A stretch of 64,000 bases of DNA from Hyphomicrobiaceae bacterium. GTDB lineage: Bacteria; Pseudomonadota; Alphaproteobacteria; Rhizobiales; Hyphomicrobiaceae. Positions 17,061-26,439 of the stretch are shown piece by piece. Made by a program: the position numbers and the translations under genes. The number at the start of each line of letters is the position of its first letter. The first letter of the stretch is position 1. The stretch spans positions 62,001 through 126,000 of the forward strand of contig JACKJH010000003.1 of assembly GCA_020638055.1 (NCBI GenBank), read 5' to 3'. The notes under the pieces are model-generated. The model saw nothing but the letters and a program-made list of their open reading frames with translations, had not been told where the DNA came from and made no database searches.

Positions 17061-18254
17061 ATGTCGTACCAGTTGAATTTGGACGAACATGCAACAGCAG
17101 GTTGGCGCCGGATCGTCCATGAGCAGATCGCAGAGGCGATCGCGTTATTGCAATCAGGTAACAACGTCGACGTAGCGGTGCACGAAACGCGCAAGGCCAT
17201 GAAACGTGTGCGGGCGCTGCTGAAGCTTTTGCGTCCCGGTTTGTCGAAGTCCGATTATCGGCGAGAGAACAAGCGTTACGGCGATATTGCCAGGGAACTT
17301 TCAACACTTCGAGACAAAGCAGTGCTTGCCAAGACGGCAAGTACGCTGGCCACGCAGACCATTGGCAAATCGCGCGCAGCCGCCTTGATGCTTGCCGAGG
17401 CAAGTGGAAAAGGGGTTGGTGACCCAACCCAATCCGACGTTGCTGAGCGCGTAGCCAACACAATCGCGGCACTTGAGCGGGCGCGCGACGTTGTCGACAA
17501 GTTGAAGCTTAAATCAAAGTCGTTTGCTGTAGTTCGTCGTGGCCTTGAGCGTAGCTACGATGCAGGTGTGACCTGCATGGACCGAGCCTACGGGCGCGGC
17601 GAAGATGAAGACTTCCACGAATGGCGCAAGGCCGTGCAGGCGCATTGGCGACACATGGCGCTAATCTCGCGCGCCTGGCCGGAGCACTTTGCCGCCCGCG
17701 TTGCGCTGGCAAAGGAAATGTCTGAACTGCTCGGAACGGATCACGACCTTTATGTTCTGATCGAGACGGCGGAAAGTCACGACGCAAGTGGCGCAGAGGC
17801 GGCCGGTTTTGATGGTTTGATACGCGCAGCAAAAGCCCGTCAAAACCAAATCCGCGGTGAGCTCAAGCTAAAAGGCGCGACGTTGTTTGCTGAAAATGCA
17901 TCCCGGTTCGTGAAGCGCGTGGAGGCCTATTGGGAGGCAGAAATAAACGCACGCGCTTTGCAGGGGCGACGATCGCGTAAAGTATCTGCCGGCCAACCGG
18001 AGGCCGGAAAAAGGCCGAAAAAAATTGCGTCGCGGGTGCTGGAGATAAATGGAAGCGGGGTAGATGACAGATATAAATCTGCTTTGGACCACCCGCCCGA
18101 TCGTATCGGTGAAGACACGCCACAAGCGAGCGCCAAGGTAAAACGGTCCAAGGGTGCTGATATGCAACGTGGGCAAGGTCCGTCCAATGGGAGCGTGCGA
18201 AAAACGCCGCGCAGACCGGCTCGTACGGCCAAGTCGGGCGCCGCCAAGGCTTGA
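17061..18254 (+). CDS. CHAD domain protein
   Basis: The product has 397 residues. It is helical, with conserved basic and His positions of the CHAD fold: VAVHETRKAMKRVRALLKLL, KRYGDIARELSTLRDKAV and EDEDFHEWRKAVQAHWRHM. CHAD domains bind inorganic polyphosphate and often locate to polyphosphate granules. No CYTH phosphatase domain is fused. The last 100 residues are Lys/Arg-rich and disordered-looking. The frame extends upstream into the 167-bp repeat, so I chose the ATG at 17061, although its ribosome site is weak. Confidence 0.88.
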   Translation: MSYQLNLDEHATAGWRRIVHEQIAEAIALLQSGNNVDVAVHETRKAMKRVRALLKLLRPGLSKSDYRRENKRYGDIARELSTLRDKAVLAKTASTLATQTIGKSRAAALMLAEASGKGVGDPTQSDVAERVANTIAALERARDVVDKLKLKSKSFAVVRRGLERSYDAGVTCMDRAYGRGEDEDFHEWRKAVQAHWRHMALISRAWPEHFAARVALAKEMSELLGTDHDLYVLIETAESHDASGAEAAGFDGLIRAAKARQNQIRGELKLKGATLFAENASRFVKRVEAYWEAEINARALQGRRSRKVSAGQPEAGKRPKKIASRVLEINGSGVDDRYKSALDHPPDRIGEDTPQASAKVKRSKGADMQRGQGPSNGSVRKTPRRPARTAKSGAAKA

Positions 18255-18525
18255 AAAAGCGACAGTCAAACCATCTGCAACATTGGCAGATGTGCACTTT
18301 CACGCCCAATTTTTCCGGAAATCCAGTTTGGCAATTCGCCCTACTGACAATATGCGCACGGTGACCTATCTGTTTGAGAACACACTCTTGCGCTAACTGC
18401 GTCTTGCGCTGGCACCCTCTTGCGCTCTAGTGATCGGTGATGGTGCGCGCATCCCGCGATCTGCATTGATCCATCGCCAATCTGAATTCCGCCAGATCAA
18501 AATTTCCAACTCATGAGGATCCGAA

Positions 18526-19584
18526 ATGACCGATAAGGCGTCGGGGCAAGTCGTTGACGACCAGGCGCACTGGCCCGCAGATCATCCATCCGTTGCGTAT
18601 GGACGGATCGGCGTGCTTCTGCTCAACCTGGGCACGCCGGACGGAACAAGCTATTGGCCGATGCGGCGCTACCTGAAAGAATTTCTGTCTGATCCACGCG
18701 TCATCGAGGAGCCGAAATGGAAATGGTGGCCGATCCTTAATTTGATCATTCTTTCAAAGAGGCCATCCACGAAGGGCAAGGACTACGCGTCCATCTGGAA
18801 TAATGAACTCGACGAGGGTCCACTCAAGACAATCACCCGTAATCAGGCGCACAAGCTCTCAGCTCGGCTCGGCGCGGACGGACGGATCATCGTCGATTGG
18901 GCCATGCGCTATCAAAACCCATCGACGGAAAGCCGGATCAACTGGCTGATGGAGCAGGGCTGCGATCGTGTCCTGCTTGTTCCGCTTTATCCGCAATATG
19001 CCGCAGCGACTTCGGCAACAGCGTGCGACGAAGCCTTCCGTGCCTTGATGAAGATGCGCTGGCAACCTTCAGTGCGTGTCGCACCAGCCTATTTTGAGGA
19101 TCCCGCCTACATTGAAGCTGTTGCATCGTCGATGGAGCGGGACCTTGCGAAAATTGACTTTGTGCCGGAAAGAATAATCGCCACGTTTCACGGAATGCCG
19201 CAAAAATATCTTCAGAAGGGCGATCCATATCATTGCCAATGCCAGAAAACATCCAGGCTTTTGCGTGAACGTTTGGGTGTTGATGAAGAAAAATGGCTGA
19301 CCACATTCCAGTCTCGTTTTGGAAACGATCCCTGGTTGCAGCCATATACAGATGCGACGGTGGAGCGGCTGGGGAAAGAAGGCATCAAAAAACTTGTTCT
19401 GGTGGCGCCGGGATTTTCTGCAGATTGCCTCGAAACGCTGGAAGAGCTCGACGTGGAAAATCGAGAGATTTTCATGCACAACGGAGGCGAAAAGTTTGCC
19501 TATCTGCCGGCACTCAACGAAGGTGAAGAAGGAATTGATGTGATCGAAGCCGTCGTGCGGCGTGAACTGATGGGATGGAAGTGA
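18526..19584 (+). CDS. hemH: Ferrochelatase
   Basis: The product has 352 residues, close to the family norm. It inserts Fe2+ into protoporphyrin IX, the last step of protoheme synthesis. Seen: GVLLLNLGTPDG at the start, MRRYLKEFLSDPRVIE, the catalytic-His segment IATFHGMPQKYLQKGDPYHC, and the C-terminal VAPGFSADCLETLEEL with a glutamate-rich metal-side helix. GAGGATC lies before the ATG. It stands alone between CHAD and SPFH genes. Confidence 0.96.
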   Translation: MTDKASGQVVDDQAHWPADHPSVAYGRIGVLLLNLGTPDGTSYWPMRRYLKEFLSDPRVIEEPKWKWWPILNLIILSKRPSTKGKDYASIWNNELDEGPLKTITRNQAHKLSARLGADGRIIVDWAMRYQNPSTESRINWLMEQGCDRVLLVPLYPQYAAATSATACDEAFRALMKMRWQPSVRVAPAYFEDPAYIEAVASSMERDLAKIDFVPERIIATFHGMPQKYLQKGDPYHCQCQKTSRLLRERLGVDEEKWLTTFQSRFGNDPWLQPYTDATVERLGKEGIKKLVLVAPGFSADCLETLEELDVENREIFMHNGGEKFAYLPALNEGEEGIDVIEAVVRRELMGWK

Positions 19585-20003
19585 TACGGGCGCAATTTTT
19601 ACCCGCTGTTGCAATATTTTCCAGGCATCCCGACTGTGGTTTTTTAACCCAGTCGATCAGGCTGCGTTTGTACTGTTGGTCATCATTTCGTCCGGCTGGT
19701 GGCGTGGCAACGCCAAGTTTCACGCATTTAAAAATTCAGAACGAAGCTGGAATTGTATTCTTTGGGTATGATGCGAAGTCATGCCTTTTTATATTTTGAA
19801 ATGAAAAACAAATGCGCTTCCCAATTGAAAGGGAGGGGTGCATTGGCAACTCCGAAATTGCCATGAATTGCGGTTTTTCCAAATTTTGCGCATGATTTCG
19901 CCGTAAAAGAAGCGATTGTTTACGTTGTGTTTTGAAATTCTATTTAAATGTCTCAATCTGATACGCCGAATGGCGGCGCGATGTATTTCAATAGGAGAAA
20001 CCT
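19585..20003. other. Gene-free AT-rich stretch upstream of the SPFH gene
   Basis: No coding sequence, repeat or terminator was recognised. It probably carries the promoter of the SPFH-NfeD pair. Confidence 0.5.
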
Positions 20004-20960
20004 ATGAATGAGTTTGGGGTGATTGGCATCCTTCTCATAGTGCTCGCAGTCGCGGCGCTGTGGTCCACGGTGAAGGTGGTGCCGCAAGGCTATAATTACA
20101 CGATCGAGAAGTTCGGGCGTTACACCCGCACGCTGCAGCCTGGGCTGCACATTCTGGTGCCCGTCATGGAGCGGGTCGGCTACCGGATGAATATGAAGGA
20201 GCAGGTGCTCGACATTCCCAGCCAGGACATCATTACGCGCGATAACGCTATGGTCCGTGTTGATGGCGTTACATTCTACCAGATTCTGAACGCCGCGCGG
20301 GCCGCCTACGAGGTTGACATGCTTGAGCATTCGATCATCAACCTGACGATGACGAACGTCAGAACGGTGATGGGGTCCATGGATCTCGACGAATTGCTCT
20401 CTAATCGCGACCACATCAACGCCAAGCTGCTGGAAGTGGTGGATGCGGCAACCGAGTCCTGGGGTGTCAAGGTCACGCGTATCGAGATCAAGGATATTGC
20501 TCCACCGCGCGATCTGGTTGACGCGATGGCGCGACAGATGAAGGCCGAGCGAGAAAAGCGTGCACAAATTCTGGAAGCTGAAGGTGAGCGGCAGGCAGCC
20601 ATTCTCCAGGCGGAAGGCGAAAAACAGTCAGCCGTTCTGGAAGCCGAGGGCCGCAGGGAGGCTGCCTTCCGAGACGCGGAGGCTCGCGAACGCGCGGCTG
20701 AAGCTGAAGCTGCGGCAACGCGGATGGTGTCGGAGGCCATTGCCCAGGGCAATGTGCAGGCGATCAACTATTTCGTCGCCAATAACTATGTGAAGGCGTT
20801 GGAATCGCTCGCAAAGGCGCCAAACCAGAAGATAATCATGATGCCGCTTGAAGCATCATCGGTTATTGGCTCGATAGCCGGGTTGGCGCAAATCACCAAC
20901 GACGCATTCGGCAAAGGTAGCGGCGGCTCGGGTGGTTCAGGTAACGTGCCGCGCGTGTGA
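20004..20960 (+). CDS. SPFH/Band-7 stomatin-like protein
   Basis: The product has 318 residues, with AGGAG 6 bases before the ATG. One N-terminal membrane helix (VIGILLIVLAVAALWSTV) precedes a band-7 domain (VVPQGYNYTIEKFGRYTRTL, SQDIITRDNAMVRVDGVTFY), a long Ala/Glu-rich coiled coil (REKRAQILEAEGERQAAIL) and a Gly/Ser tail. Family members (QmcA, stomatins) form large membrane microdomain rings. The next gene encodes an NfeD protein, the usual partner. Confidence 0.94.
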   Translation: MNEFGVIGILLIVLAVAALWSTVKVVPQGYNYTIEKFGRYTRTLQPGLHILVPVMERVGYRMNMKEQVLDIPSQDIITRDNAMVRVDGVTFYQILNAARAAYEVDMLEHSIINLTMTNVRTVMGSMDLDELLSNRDHINAKLLEVVDAATESWGVKVTRIEIKDIAPPRDLVDAMARQMKAEREKRAQILEAEGERQAAILQAEGEKQSAVLEAEGRREAAFRDAEARERAAEAEAAATRMVSEAIAQGNVQAINYFVANNYVKALESLAKAPNQKIIMMPLEASSVIGSIAGLAQITNDAFGKGSGGSGGSGNVPRV

Positions 20961-21141
20961 CCGTGGTTTGGCTGTGCCGATTGCAGGCACAGGCACCATT
21001 TATACTATCCGGCATTCGGGGCCGCGCGCGCCCCGAATGCTATCGGTTTGTTAAAGACGATAAGGTAATGTCAGGCAGACGCAGCTTTGCCGGCAAAGTT
21101 CTGGGGCGCTTTGCGCGTAGCCAATTGGGAGTAACTCCTGG

Positions 21142-21594
21142 ATGGATTTCTTCTACAACCTTGGTGTGTGGAACTGGTTCATCGTCGGTGCGGTGCTGCT
21201 TGTGTTAGAGACAGTCGTGCCGGGTGTGCATTTCGTCTGGTTTGGCCTGGCTGCTATCATTATTGGCATCGTCGCGGTGGCAACTGGCATTGCCTGGTAC
21301 TGGCAGTTGATTTTGTTCGCCATCATTTCGGTTGCAACTGTCTTCGTCGTGCGCCGCTTTGCTGATCCCGACAAGGAAAAGAGCGACGAACCGCATTTGA
21401 ACATCAGGGGCTCACAATACATCGGCCGTGTTCTTGTGGTTGCTGAAGAGATCAGGCAGGGCCGTGGCAAGGTGCGCGTCGGCGACACCGTCTGGCACGC
21501 CGAAGGTGAGGACGTAGCAGCCGGGCAGAGGGTCAAAGTGGTTGGCGTCAACGGAACCGCACTGGTTGTGGAACGCGTTGGATTTGACGATTAG
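21142..21594 (+). CDS. NfeD family membrane protein
   Basis: The product has 150 residues, with GGGAG upstream. It has hydrophobic segments FIVGAVLLVLETVVPGVHFV, WFGLAAIIIGIVAVATGIAW and LILFAIISVATVFVVRRF, then a C-terminal OB-fold (YIGRVLVVAEEIRQGRGKV...GTALVVERVGF). This is the short NfeD form that assembles with SPFH proteins. It lies 181 bases after the SPFH gene. A decayed fragment of a second NfeD-like gene lies downstream. Confidence 0.93.
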   Translation: MDFFYNLGVWNWFIVGAVLLVLETVVPGVHFVWFGLAAIIIGIVAVATGIAWYWQLILFAIISVATVFVVRRFADPDKEKSDEPHLNIRGSQYIGRVLVVAEEIRQGRGKVRVGDTVWHAEGEDVAAGQRVKVVGVNGTALVVERVGFDD

Positions 21595-21596
21595 GG

Positions 21597-21759
21597 GATT
21601 TTTCGACGAAGTGGACACCGGTTCGTCGAAGAAAATGCGACCATACAAGACACTAGAGCATTTTCCGACGAAGTGAACGCAGGTTCGTCGAAGAAAATGC
21701 GACCAAACCAATAAGCTAGAGCGCCGATCCAATTCCATTGGATCGGAATGCGCTCTAGG
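21597..21759. repeat. Palindromic repeat block
   Basis: Two units of the GCATTTTC-CGACGAA family (starting about 21597 and 21655) are followed by the hairpin CTAGAGCGCCGATCCAATTC with its complement ending GCGCTCTAG. Together with 14912-15017 this shows that the two repeat types tend to be joined. Confidence 0.87.
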
Positions 21760-21765
21760 CGTCCG

Positions 21766-21910
21766 CGCAAACTGCCGCTTCAGGAAGTCCTGTGGATCAT
21801 TGCAACAATCAGCCTCATCCTGCCTGTGGTAGGTGGAAGGGCGGGATCTTGCATCGGGCGCACGCGTTCAAATCGTAGAAGTGCGTAGTTCGGACCTGGT
21901 GGTTGAGGCG
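21766..21910 (+). pseudogene. Remnant of a second NfeD-like gene
   Basis: From 21833 the frame reads VEGRDLASGARVQIVEVRSS then DLVVEAV. This matches the end of the intact NfeD (AEGEDVAAGQRVKVVGVNGT, ALVVERV) at about half of positions. Just upstream, in another frame, is a hydrophobic segment (LQEVLWIIATISLILPVV). A stop codon and frameshift separate them, so this looks like a decayed paralogue cut off by the repeat block. Confidence 0.5.
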
Positions 21911-21912
21911 GT

Positions 21913-22935
21913 TCAAACGATCCCGGCCCGCAGGAAATCATGGACATGGACCAGACCCACCGGGCGGCCGTCCTTGACGACGAACAGCGTGGTGATACGC
22001 GCAGAGTTCATCATTTCCAAGGCCGCAGAAGCGAGGATGTCAGGACCTGTGGTTTTGGGGTTCTTGGTCATCACCTGGGCGGCGGTGCGTGTGAGAAGTT
22101 CCGGGCCCATGTGGCGACGAAGGTCACCATCGGTGATGATGCCCGCAAGGCGACCATCTGCATCGACGATGCCTAGGCAGCCAAGCGCTTTCGTCGTCAT
22201 GGTAACGAGCGCGGCGTCCATGTTTTCGTCCGGCCCCACGAGAGGCAGTGACTCGCCGGTGTGCATAAGATCACTGACGTGCTTGAGGCTCGCGCCCAAT
22301 GAACCTCCAGGGTGGAATTCGCGAAAATCGTGAGCCGTGAACCCCCTGGCTTCCAGAAGCGCGATTGCAAGGCAATCACCAAGCGCGAGTTGCATGGTTG
22401 TCGAGGTGGTCGGTGCCAGACCGTGCGGGCAGGCCTCTTTGGCGCGTGGCAATTCAAGCACGAAGTCCGCGTTCTGACCCAGTGCCGAATTGCGTCCGGA
22501 CGTGATAGCGATCAGCGGCACTGCAAAGCGTCGCGAATAGGTCAGAATGTTTTTGAGTTCGACTGTTTCTCCCGACCATGACAGGACAACGAGAACATCA
22601 TCTGGCGTTATCATGCCAAGATCGCCATGGGAGGCTTCGGTCGGGTGAACGAAAAAAGCGGGAGTGCCGGTCGATGCAAACGTGGCGGCAATCTTCTGGC
22701 CAACGTGACCGCTCTTGCCCACTCCGGTGACGATGACACGCCCGCGCGCATTCTGCAGGCACTCGACAGCGCCGGCAAACTCATTTGAAAGTGACCCGGC
22801 AATCGCAGCGCGCAGTTGGTCAATACCTGCGTTTTCGGTTTCCAGCGTACGAACCGCAGATAGGACGGCTGGGCGTACAGGGCTCGTTTTTGACACGTCC
22901 ATAATCGGGTTCATCTTGGCGGTTGCCGCTGTCAT
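21913..22935 (-). CDS. kdsD: KpsF/GutQ-type arabinose-5-phosphate isomerase
   Basis: The product has 340 residues, with GAGAGG just before the ATG. An N-terminal SIS domain (RVIVTGVGKSGHVGQKIAAT, then FVHPTEASHGDLGM and VVLSWSGETVEL) is followed by two CBS domains (about 215-338, ending VGLVHVHDFLRAGIV). This is the family of D-arabinose-5-phosphate isomerases that feed Kdo synthesis for lipopolysaccharide. The glycan link fits galU next door. Sugar specificity cannot be read from sequence. Confidence 0.92.
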   Translation of the reverse strand: MTAATAKMNPIMDVSKTSPVRPAVLSAVRTLETENAGIDQLRAAIAGSLSNEFAGAVECLQNARGRVIVTGVGKSGHVGQKIAATFASTGTPAFFVHPTEASHGDLGMITPDDVLVVLSWSGETVELKNILTYSRRFAVPLIAITSGRNSALGQNADFVLELPRAKEACPHGLAPTTSTTMQLALGDCLAIALLEARGFTAHDFREFHPGGSLGASLKHVSDLMHTGESLPLVGPDENMDAALVTMTTKALGCLGIVDADGRLAGIITDGDLRRHMGPELLTRTAAQVMTKNPKTTGPDILASAALEMMNSARITTLFVVKDGRPVGLVHVHDFLRAGIV

Positions 22936-23206
22936 GGAACCTCTCTGTCAAGGCCGGGTGGGAACTGACGATTCGTCCATGACAAAATAACCCTCGTCAG
23001 GGCTGCATGCAAAGCCGATGCAACTCAACGGTGGGGATTGTTTGATTTGGTGTCGGAATTACCGCGTGTTACGAATGCCAAGTCAAGAAACCTCCCCTGC
23101 CATCTGCAGGCTAACCTGCAAGAAGCGCGAAAGAAATGGCTCTGCACCGTAGTGTCAGGTCGCGGCAGAACCTCGAACTTTTTGTCGTTTGTCGCGCATT
23201 TCGAAT

Positions 23207-24094
23207 TTATAGCACTTTGGCCAATTCGCTTTTGAATTCCGAAGCGAGATCGTCGCGCTCCAGTGCATAGGCAACATTGGCCATCAGGAACCCGATCTTG
23301 GAGCCGCAATCATAGATCTTGCCGTCAAAGCGAACTGCGTAAAACGGCTGCTTCATTTTGTTCATCAGCGTGATCATGGCATCCGTTATTTGGATTTCGT
23401 CGCCTGAGCCCCTCTCTTGACCCGCAAGAATGGAAAAGATTTCCGGTTGCAGGATATAGCGCCCGGAAATGTGCAAATTGGAAGGTGCACTGCCCCGCGG
23501 TGGTTTCTCCACCATTTGAGAGATCTTGGAGACCTTCGCTTCGGTGTCGGCAACGCCCACTATGCCATACTGGTTCGTCTGATCGTCTGGCACGGGTGAT
23601 ACAGCGAGAATATTTCCGCCCGTCTCGTCATAGGCATCCATCATTTCCGCCAGGCAAGGTGTATCAGCGTGATGCAGCATGTCAGGCAGCAACAACGCGA
23701 ATGGTTCGTTGCCGACGAGTTCGCGTGCGCACCAGACGGCATGACCGAGGCCAAGCGGTTTTTGTTGGCGCGTGAAGCTCGTCTGGCCTGCGCTGGGCAG
23801 ATCGCGCGTAATTATATCCAGTTCGCGCTTCTTGCCGCGCTCTTTCAATGTATGTTCCAGTTCATACTGGCTATCGAAATGGTCCTCGATCACACCCTTG
23901 TTGCGGCCGGTCACGAAAATGAAGTGCTCGATACCTGCATCGCGTGCTTCATCGACAACGTGTTGGATGACCGGCCGGTCGACAACGGTCAGCATCTCCT
24001 TGGGCATAGCCTTCGTTGCGGGAAGGAAGCGTGTGCCAAGCCCAGCGACGGGAAATACCGCTTTTCGGATCGGGGACGAATGTTTCTTTGCCAT
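23207..24094 (-). CDS. galU: UTP-glucose-1-phosphate uridylyltransferase
   Basis: The product has 295 residues. It makes UDP-glucose from UTP and glucose-1-phosphate for envelope polysaccharides. Seen: the nucleotide-binding GLGTRFLPATKAMPKEML (from residue 18), VDRPVIQHVVDEARDAGI, PLGLGHAVWCARELV, and the C-terminal GKIYDCGSKIGFL. I chose the ATG at 24094, just before the conserved region; the frame runs further upstream into repeat sequence. Confidence 0.95.
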   Translation of the reverse strand: MAKKHSSPIRKAVFPVAGLGTRFLPATKAMPKEMLTVVDRPVIQHVVDEARDAGIEHFIFVTGRNKGVIEDHFDSQYELEHTLKERGKKRELDIITRDLPSAGQTSFTRQQKPLGLGHAVWCARELVGNEPFALLLPDMLHHADTPCLAEMMDAYDETGGNILAVSPVPDDQTNQYGIVGVADTEAKVSKISQMVEKPPRGSAPSNLHISGRYILQPEIFSILAGQERGSGDEIQITDAMITLMNKMKQPFYAVRFDGKIYDCGSKIGFLMANVAYALERDDLASEFKSELAKVL

Positions 24095-24194
24095 GATTTC
24101 GCTTTTACCGTTGGTCGGATTGCTAACGATCTGATTGGCGCAATAGCCGCTTTTGTTAAGCTTATGAAGTCGACGGAAGTGATTAAAAACATTC

Positions 24195-24463
24195 AACCCG
24201 CCTTTCTCACGAGAGCACGGCCGTCATCGCGCTGGCGCGAGATCGACCCGCAAGGAGGGCGGTGAAAAGCGTAGCGGTGGTCTACGGTTGAGCCGCCCGA
24301 CGCAGCGGTCGGCCGCGCCAGCGCGACCCGCAGGGCGGGGTGAAAATGATGACAGTCTGTGTCGTGCCGCTTGCCCGATGCACCACATCGAACTACACGG
24401 CTCTCCTGGCCTGTCATCATTTTCACCTCCGTGCCGGCCATACCATCGTGAGAAAGGCGGGTT
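24195..24463. mobile_element. 269-bp non-coding element with 18-bp perfect terminal inverted repeats
   Basis: The left end AACCCGCCTTTCTCACGA (24195-24212) is the exact reverse complement of the right end (24446-24463). Inside is a second inverted pair, GGTGAAAATGATGACAG and CTGTCATCATTTTCACC, near 24340 and 24413. There is no coding frame of note. One end, with its flank GCGATGACGGCCGTGC, recurs at 60770-60811. It has the form of a MITE, but no target duplication was recognised. Confidence 0.65.
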
Positions 24464-24784
24464 AAGTTGGTCGGAATTTCCGCCTATAAAATCTTTCGTC
24501 ATGGCTAAACCATGAAGATGTGATCATTTCCAGCTTAATAACGTCTCTTGGTTGAGACGGCAGGCGTGTGACTCAGGCACTTGGTCGGTCTGGCCTATCG
24601 CCCGACGCTCTAAGGCGATGGATGGCACGAGCGGTCGTTTGAAGACAAGGGCGTCGTGATCGCGCGTCCGTTGCACCTCCATTGGCCGCATTCTCGCCCT
24701 TATGCTTGGTGAGGAAAGCCTGTGGGCGTATGTGGCAGTTGCATTCAAATTCAGGCGGCAACCGGGAAGGGTGGCTGGTTCGCA
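24464..24784. other. Gene-free stretch upstream of the lytic transglycosylase gene
   Basis: Only a small hairpin (CGTCTC-TTGGTT-GAGACG at 24542) stands out. It lacks a T-tract. Confidence 0.5.
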
Positions 24785-26080
24785 ATGAACTGTTTCAATT
24801 TCAAGAGCAAACGCACATATCGCAAGCCGGCGCGATCAGGCTTTGAATGGCTCGCGGCCATCATGGCGATTTTTGCCGTTGTGTTTGCTATCACTGGTGC
24901 ATCTGGTCAGCTATCAGCGCGCGAAGATTTTCATACCTGGCTGGAAAGTGTGTGGCCCGACGCCCGCGCGGCAGGTGTTTCGCGCAGCACCTTTGATACT
25001 GCGGTTCGCGGCTTGAAACCTGATACGACGCTGCCCGATCTGATATTGCCGGGCAAGAAATTGCCCAGCATGAAGGGACAGGCGGAGTTTACTCGGGCAC
25101 CCGGTGATTACCTCAAGGCGTCTTATCTTGCGCGCCTTGCCGAAAAAGGAAAAGATCTGGCGCGACAATACAAGTCAGCTCTGGGCCGGATTGAAGACAC
25201 ATATGGTGTTGACCGTTATTCGGTGCTGGCAATCTGGGGCCGCGAAACAGCTTTCGGCAACTATAAACTACCGCACGACGCCATTACAGTTTTGGCAACA
25301 CAGGCCTACATGGGGCGGCGCCAGGACTTTTTTCGCAAGGAATTCGTATTGGCATTGAAGATGCTGCAAGACGGCATCCCGCGCGCCAAAATGCGTTCGT
25401 CATGGGCGGGCGCCATTGGTCACACGCAGTTCCTTCCCTCTGAGTTCTACAAGCATGCTCGCGATCACGACGCCGACGGCAGCGTCGATCTGTTCGATTC
25501 GGTCCCCGATGCTCTTGCCTCAGCGGCGCGCCAGCTTCAGGCGAAAGGGTGGGTGCGTGGTCGGACCTGGGGTTACGAGGTCCAGATACCGGAAAGTTCA
25601 GATTGTGCCTACGAAGGCCCTCCGGGCATGCGCCCGATCCGGGAATGGGTTTCGATGGGCTATAGGCGTGTCGCGGGCCGGCAGTTTCCCGCCCAAGTCA
25701 TGGATGATAAAGCCTATTTGATGTCGCCGGCGGGAATTTACGGGCCGTCGTTCCTCGTGCTTGAGAACTTCCAGGTCATCCGCCGCTACAACACATCGGA
25801 CCTTTATGCGACGTTTGTCGGCAACCTGGCCGACCGAATCGCGGGAGGAGGTGACTTTGCTACGCCATGGCAGGACATTGGACCGCAGAGGACAAAAATT
25901 ATCCGCGGCGTTCAAAAGGGACTTCAAAACGCAGGTTACAACATCAAGGTCATCGACGGGTTCATCGGCTCGGGAACAAGACGGGAAGCAGGGCAATATC
26001 AGCGCAAGAATGGGCTGAAAGTGGATTGCTGGCCAACAGATGGGCTGCTTTCGCATCTCAGTCGTGGACAAGGGCGTTGA
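24785..26080 (+). CDS. Lytic murein transglycosylase (MltB type) with peptidoglycan-binding domain
   Basis: The product has 431 residues. A signal or anchor segment (WLAAIMAIFAVVFAITG) is followed by an MltB-like catalytic domain: AIWGRETAFGNYKLP with the likely catalytic Glu154, ATQAYMGRRQDFFRKEF, and SSWAGAIGHTQFLPSEFYKH. A C-terminal PG_binding_1 module (VQKGLQNAGYNIKVIDGFIG) follows. It cleaves the MurNAc-GlcNAc bond with anhydro-sugar formation in the periplasm. GAAGGGTGG lies upstream of the ATG; a GTG at 24722 is the alternative start. Confidence 0.93.
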   Translation: MNCFNFKSKRTYRKPARSGFEWLAAIMAIFAVVFAITGASGQLSAREDFHTWLESVWPDARAAGVSRSTFDTAVRGLKPDTTLPDLILPGKKLPSMKGQAEFTRAPGDYLKASYLARLAEKGKDLARQYKSALGRIEDTYGVDRYSVLAIWGRETAFGNYKLPHDAITVLATQAYMGRRQDFFRKEFVLALKMLQDGIPRAKMRSSWAGAIGHTQFLPSEFYKHARDHDADGSVDLFDSVPDALASAARQLQAKGWVRGRTWGYEVQIPESSDCAYEGPPGMRPIREWVSMGYRRVAGRQFPAQVMDDKAYLMSPAGIYGPSFLVLENFQVIRRYNTSDLYATFVGNLADRIAGGGDFATPWQDIGPQRTKIIRGVQKGLQNAGYNIKVIDGFIGSGTRREAGQYQRKNGLKVDCWPTDGLLSHLSRGQGR

Positions 26081-26126
26081 TCGCGCAAGGGATAAAGGGC
26101 ACAAGCCCCAACGAAGGGAGCCGTGC

Positions 26127-26277
26127 CTAGAGCATGTTCAGCCGAAGTGTACGTGGTTCGGCGTGAAGAACATGCTCAAAATAAAAGAAAATAGAGCGCG
26201 TTCGCTATTCCATGAAAAGTGAACGCGATCTAGAGCATTTTCCGACGAAGTGGACGCCGGTTCGCCGGAAACTCTAG
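26127..26277. repeat. Composite palindromic repeat block
   Basis: Three hairpin units are joined: AGCATGTTCAGCCGAAGTG with its complement ending GAAGAACATGCTC; TAGAGCGCGTTCGCTATTCC with GTGAACGCGATCTA; and a clipped unit of the GCATTTTC-CGACGAA family. The central 80 bases recur almost unchanged at 29402-29484. With its flanks this fills the gap before the DUF459 gene. Confidence 0.85.
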
Positions 26278-26439
26278 CCAATTCGCGTCGCTAGGCCGGC
26301 ACATGTACCCAGGCTTTTTTCGGATTTGCCACAGCGCAAAATTCGCCAAAGACGACAGGTACTTGATTTGCGCGTATAAGTAGAATTTAGCGAGCGGCTG
26401 AGTTTTTGGCCGGCATTGTCGCCAAACGCGGGGTGCGTC

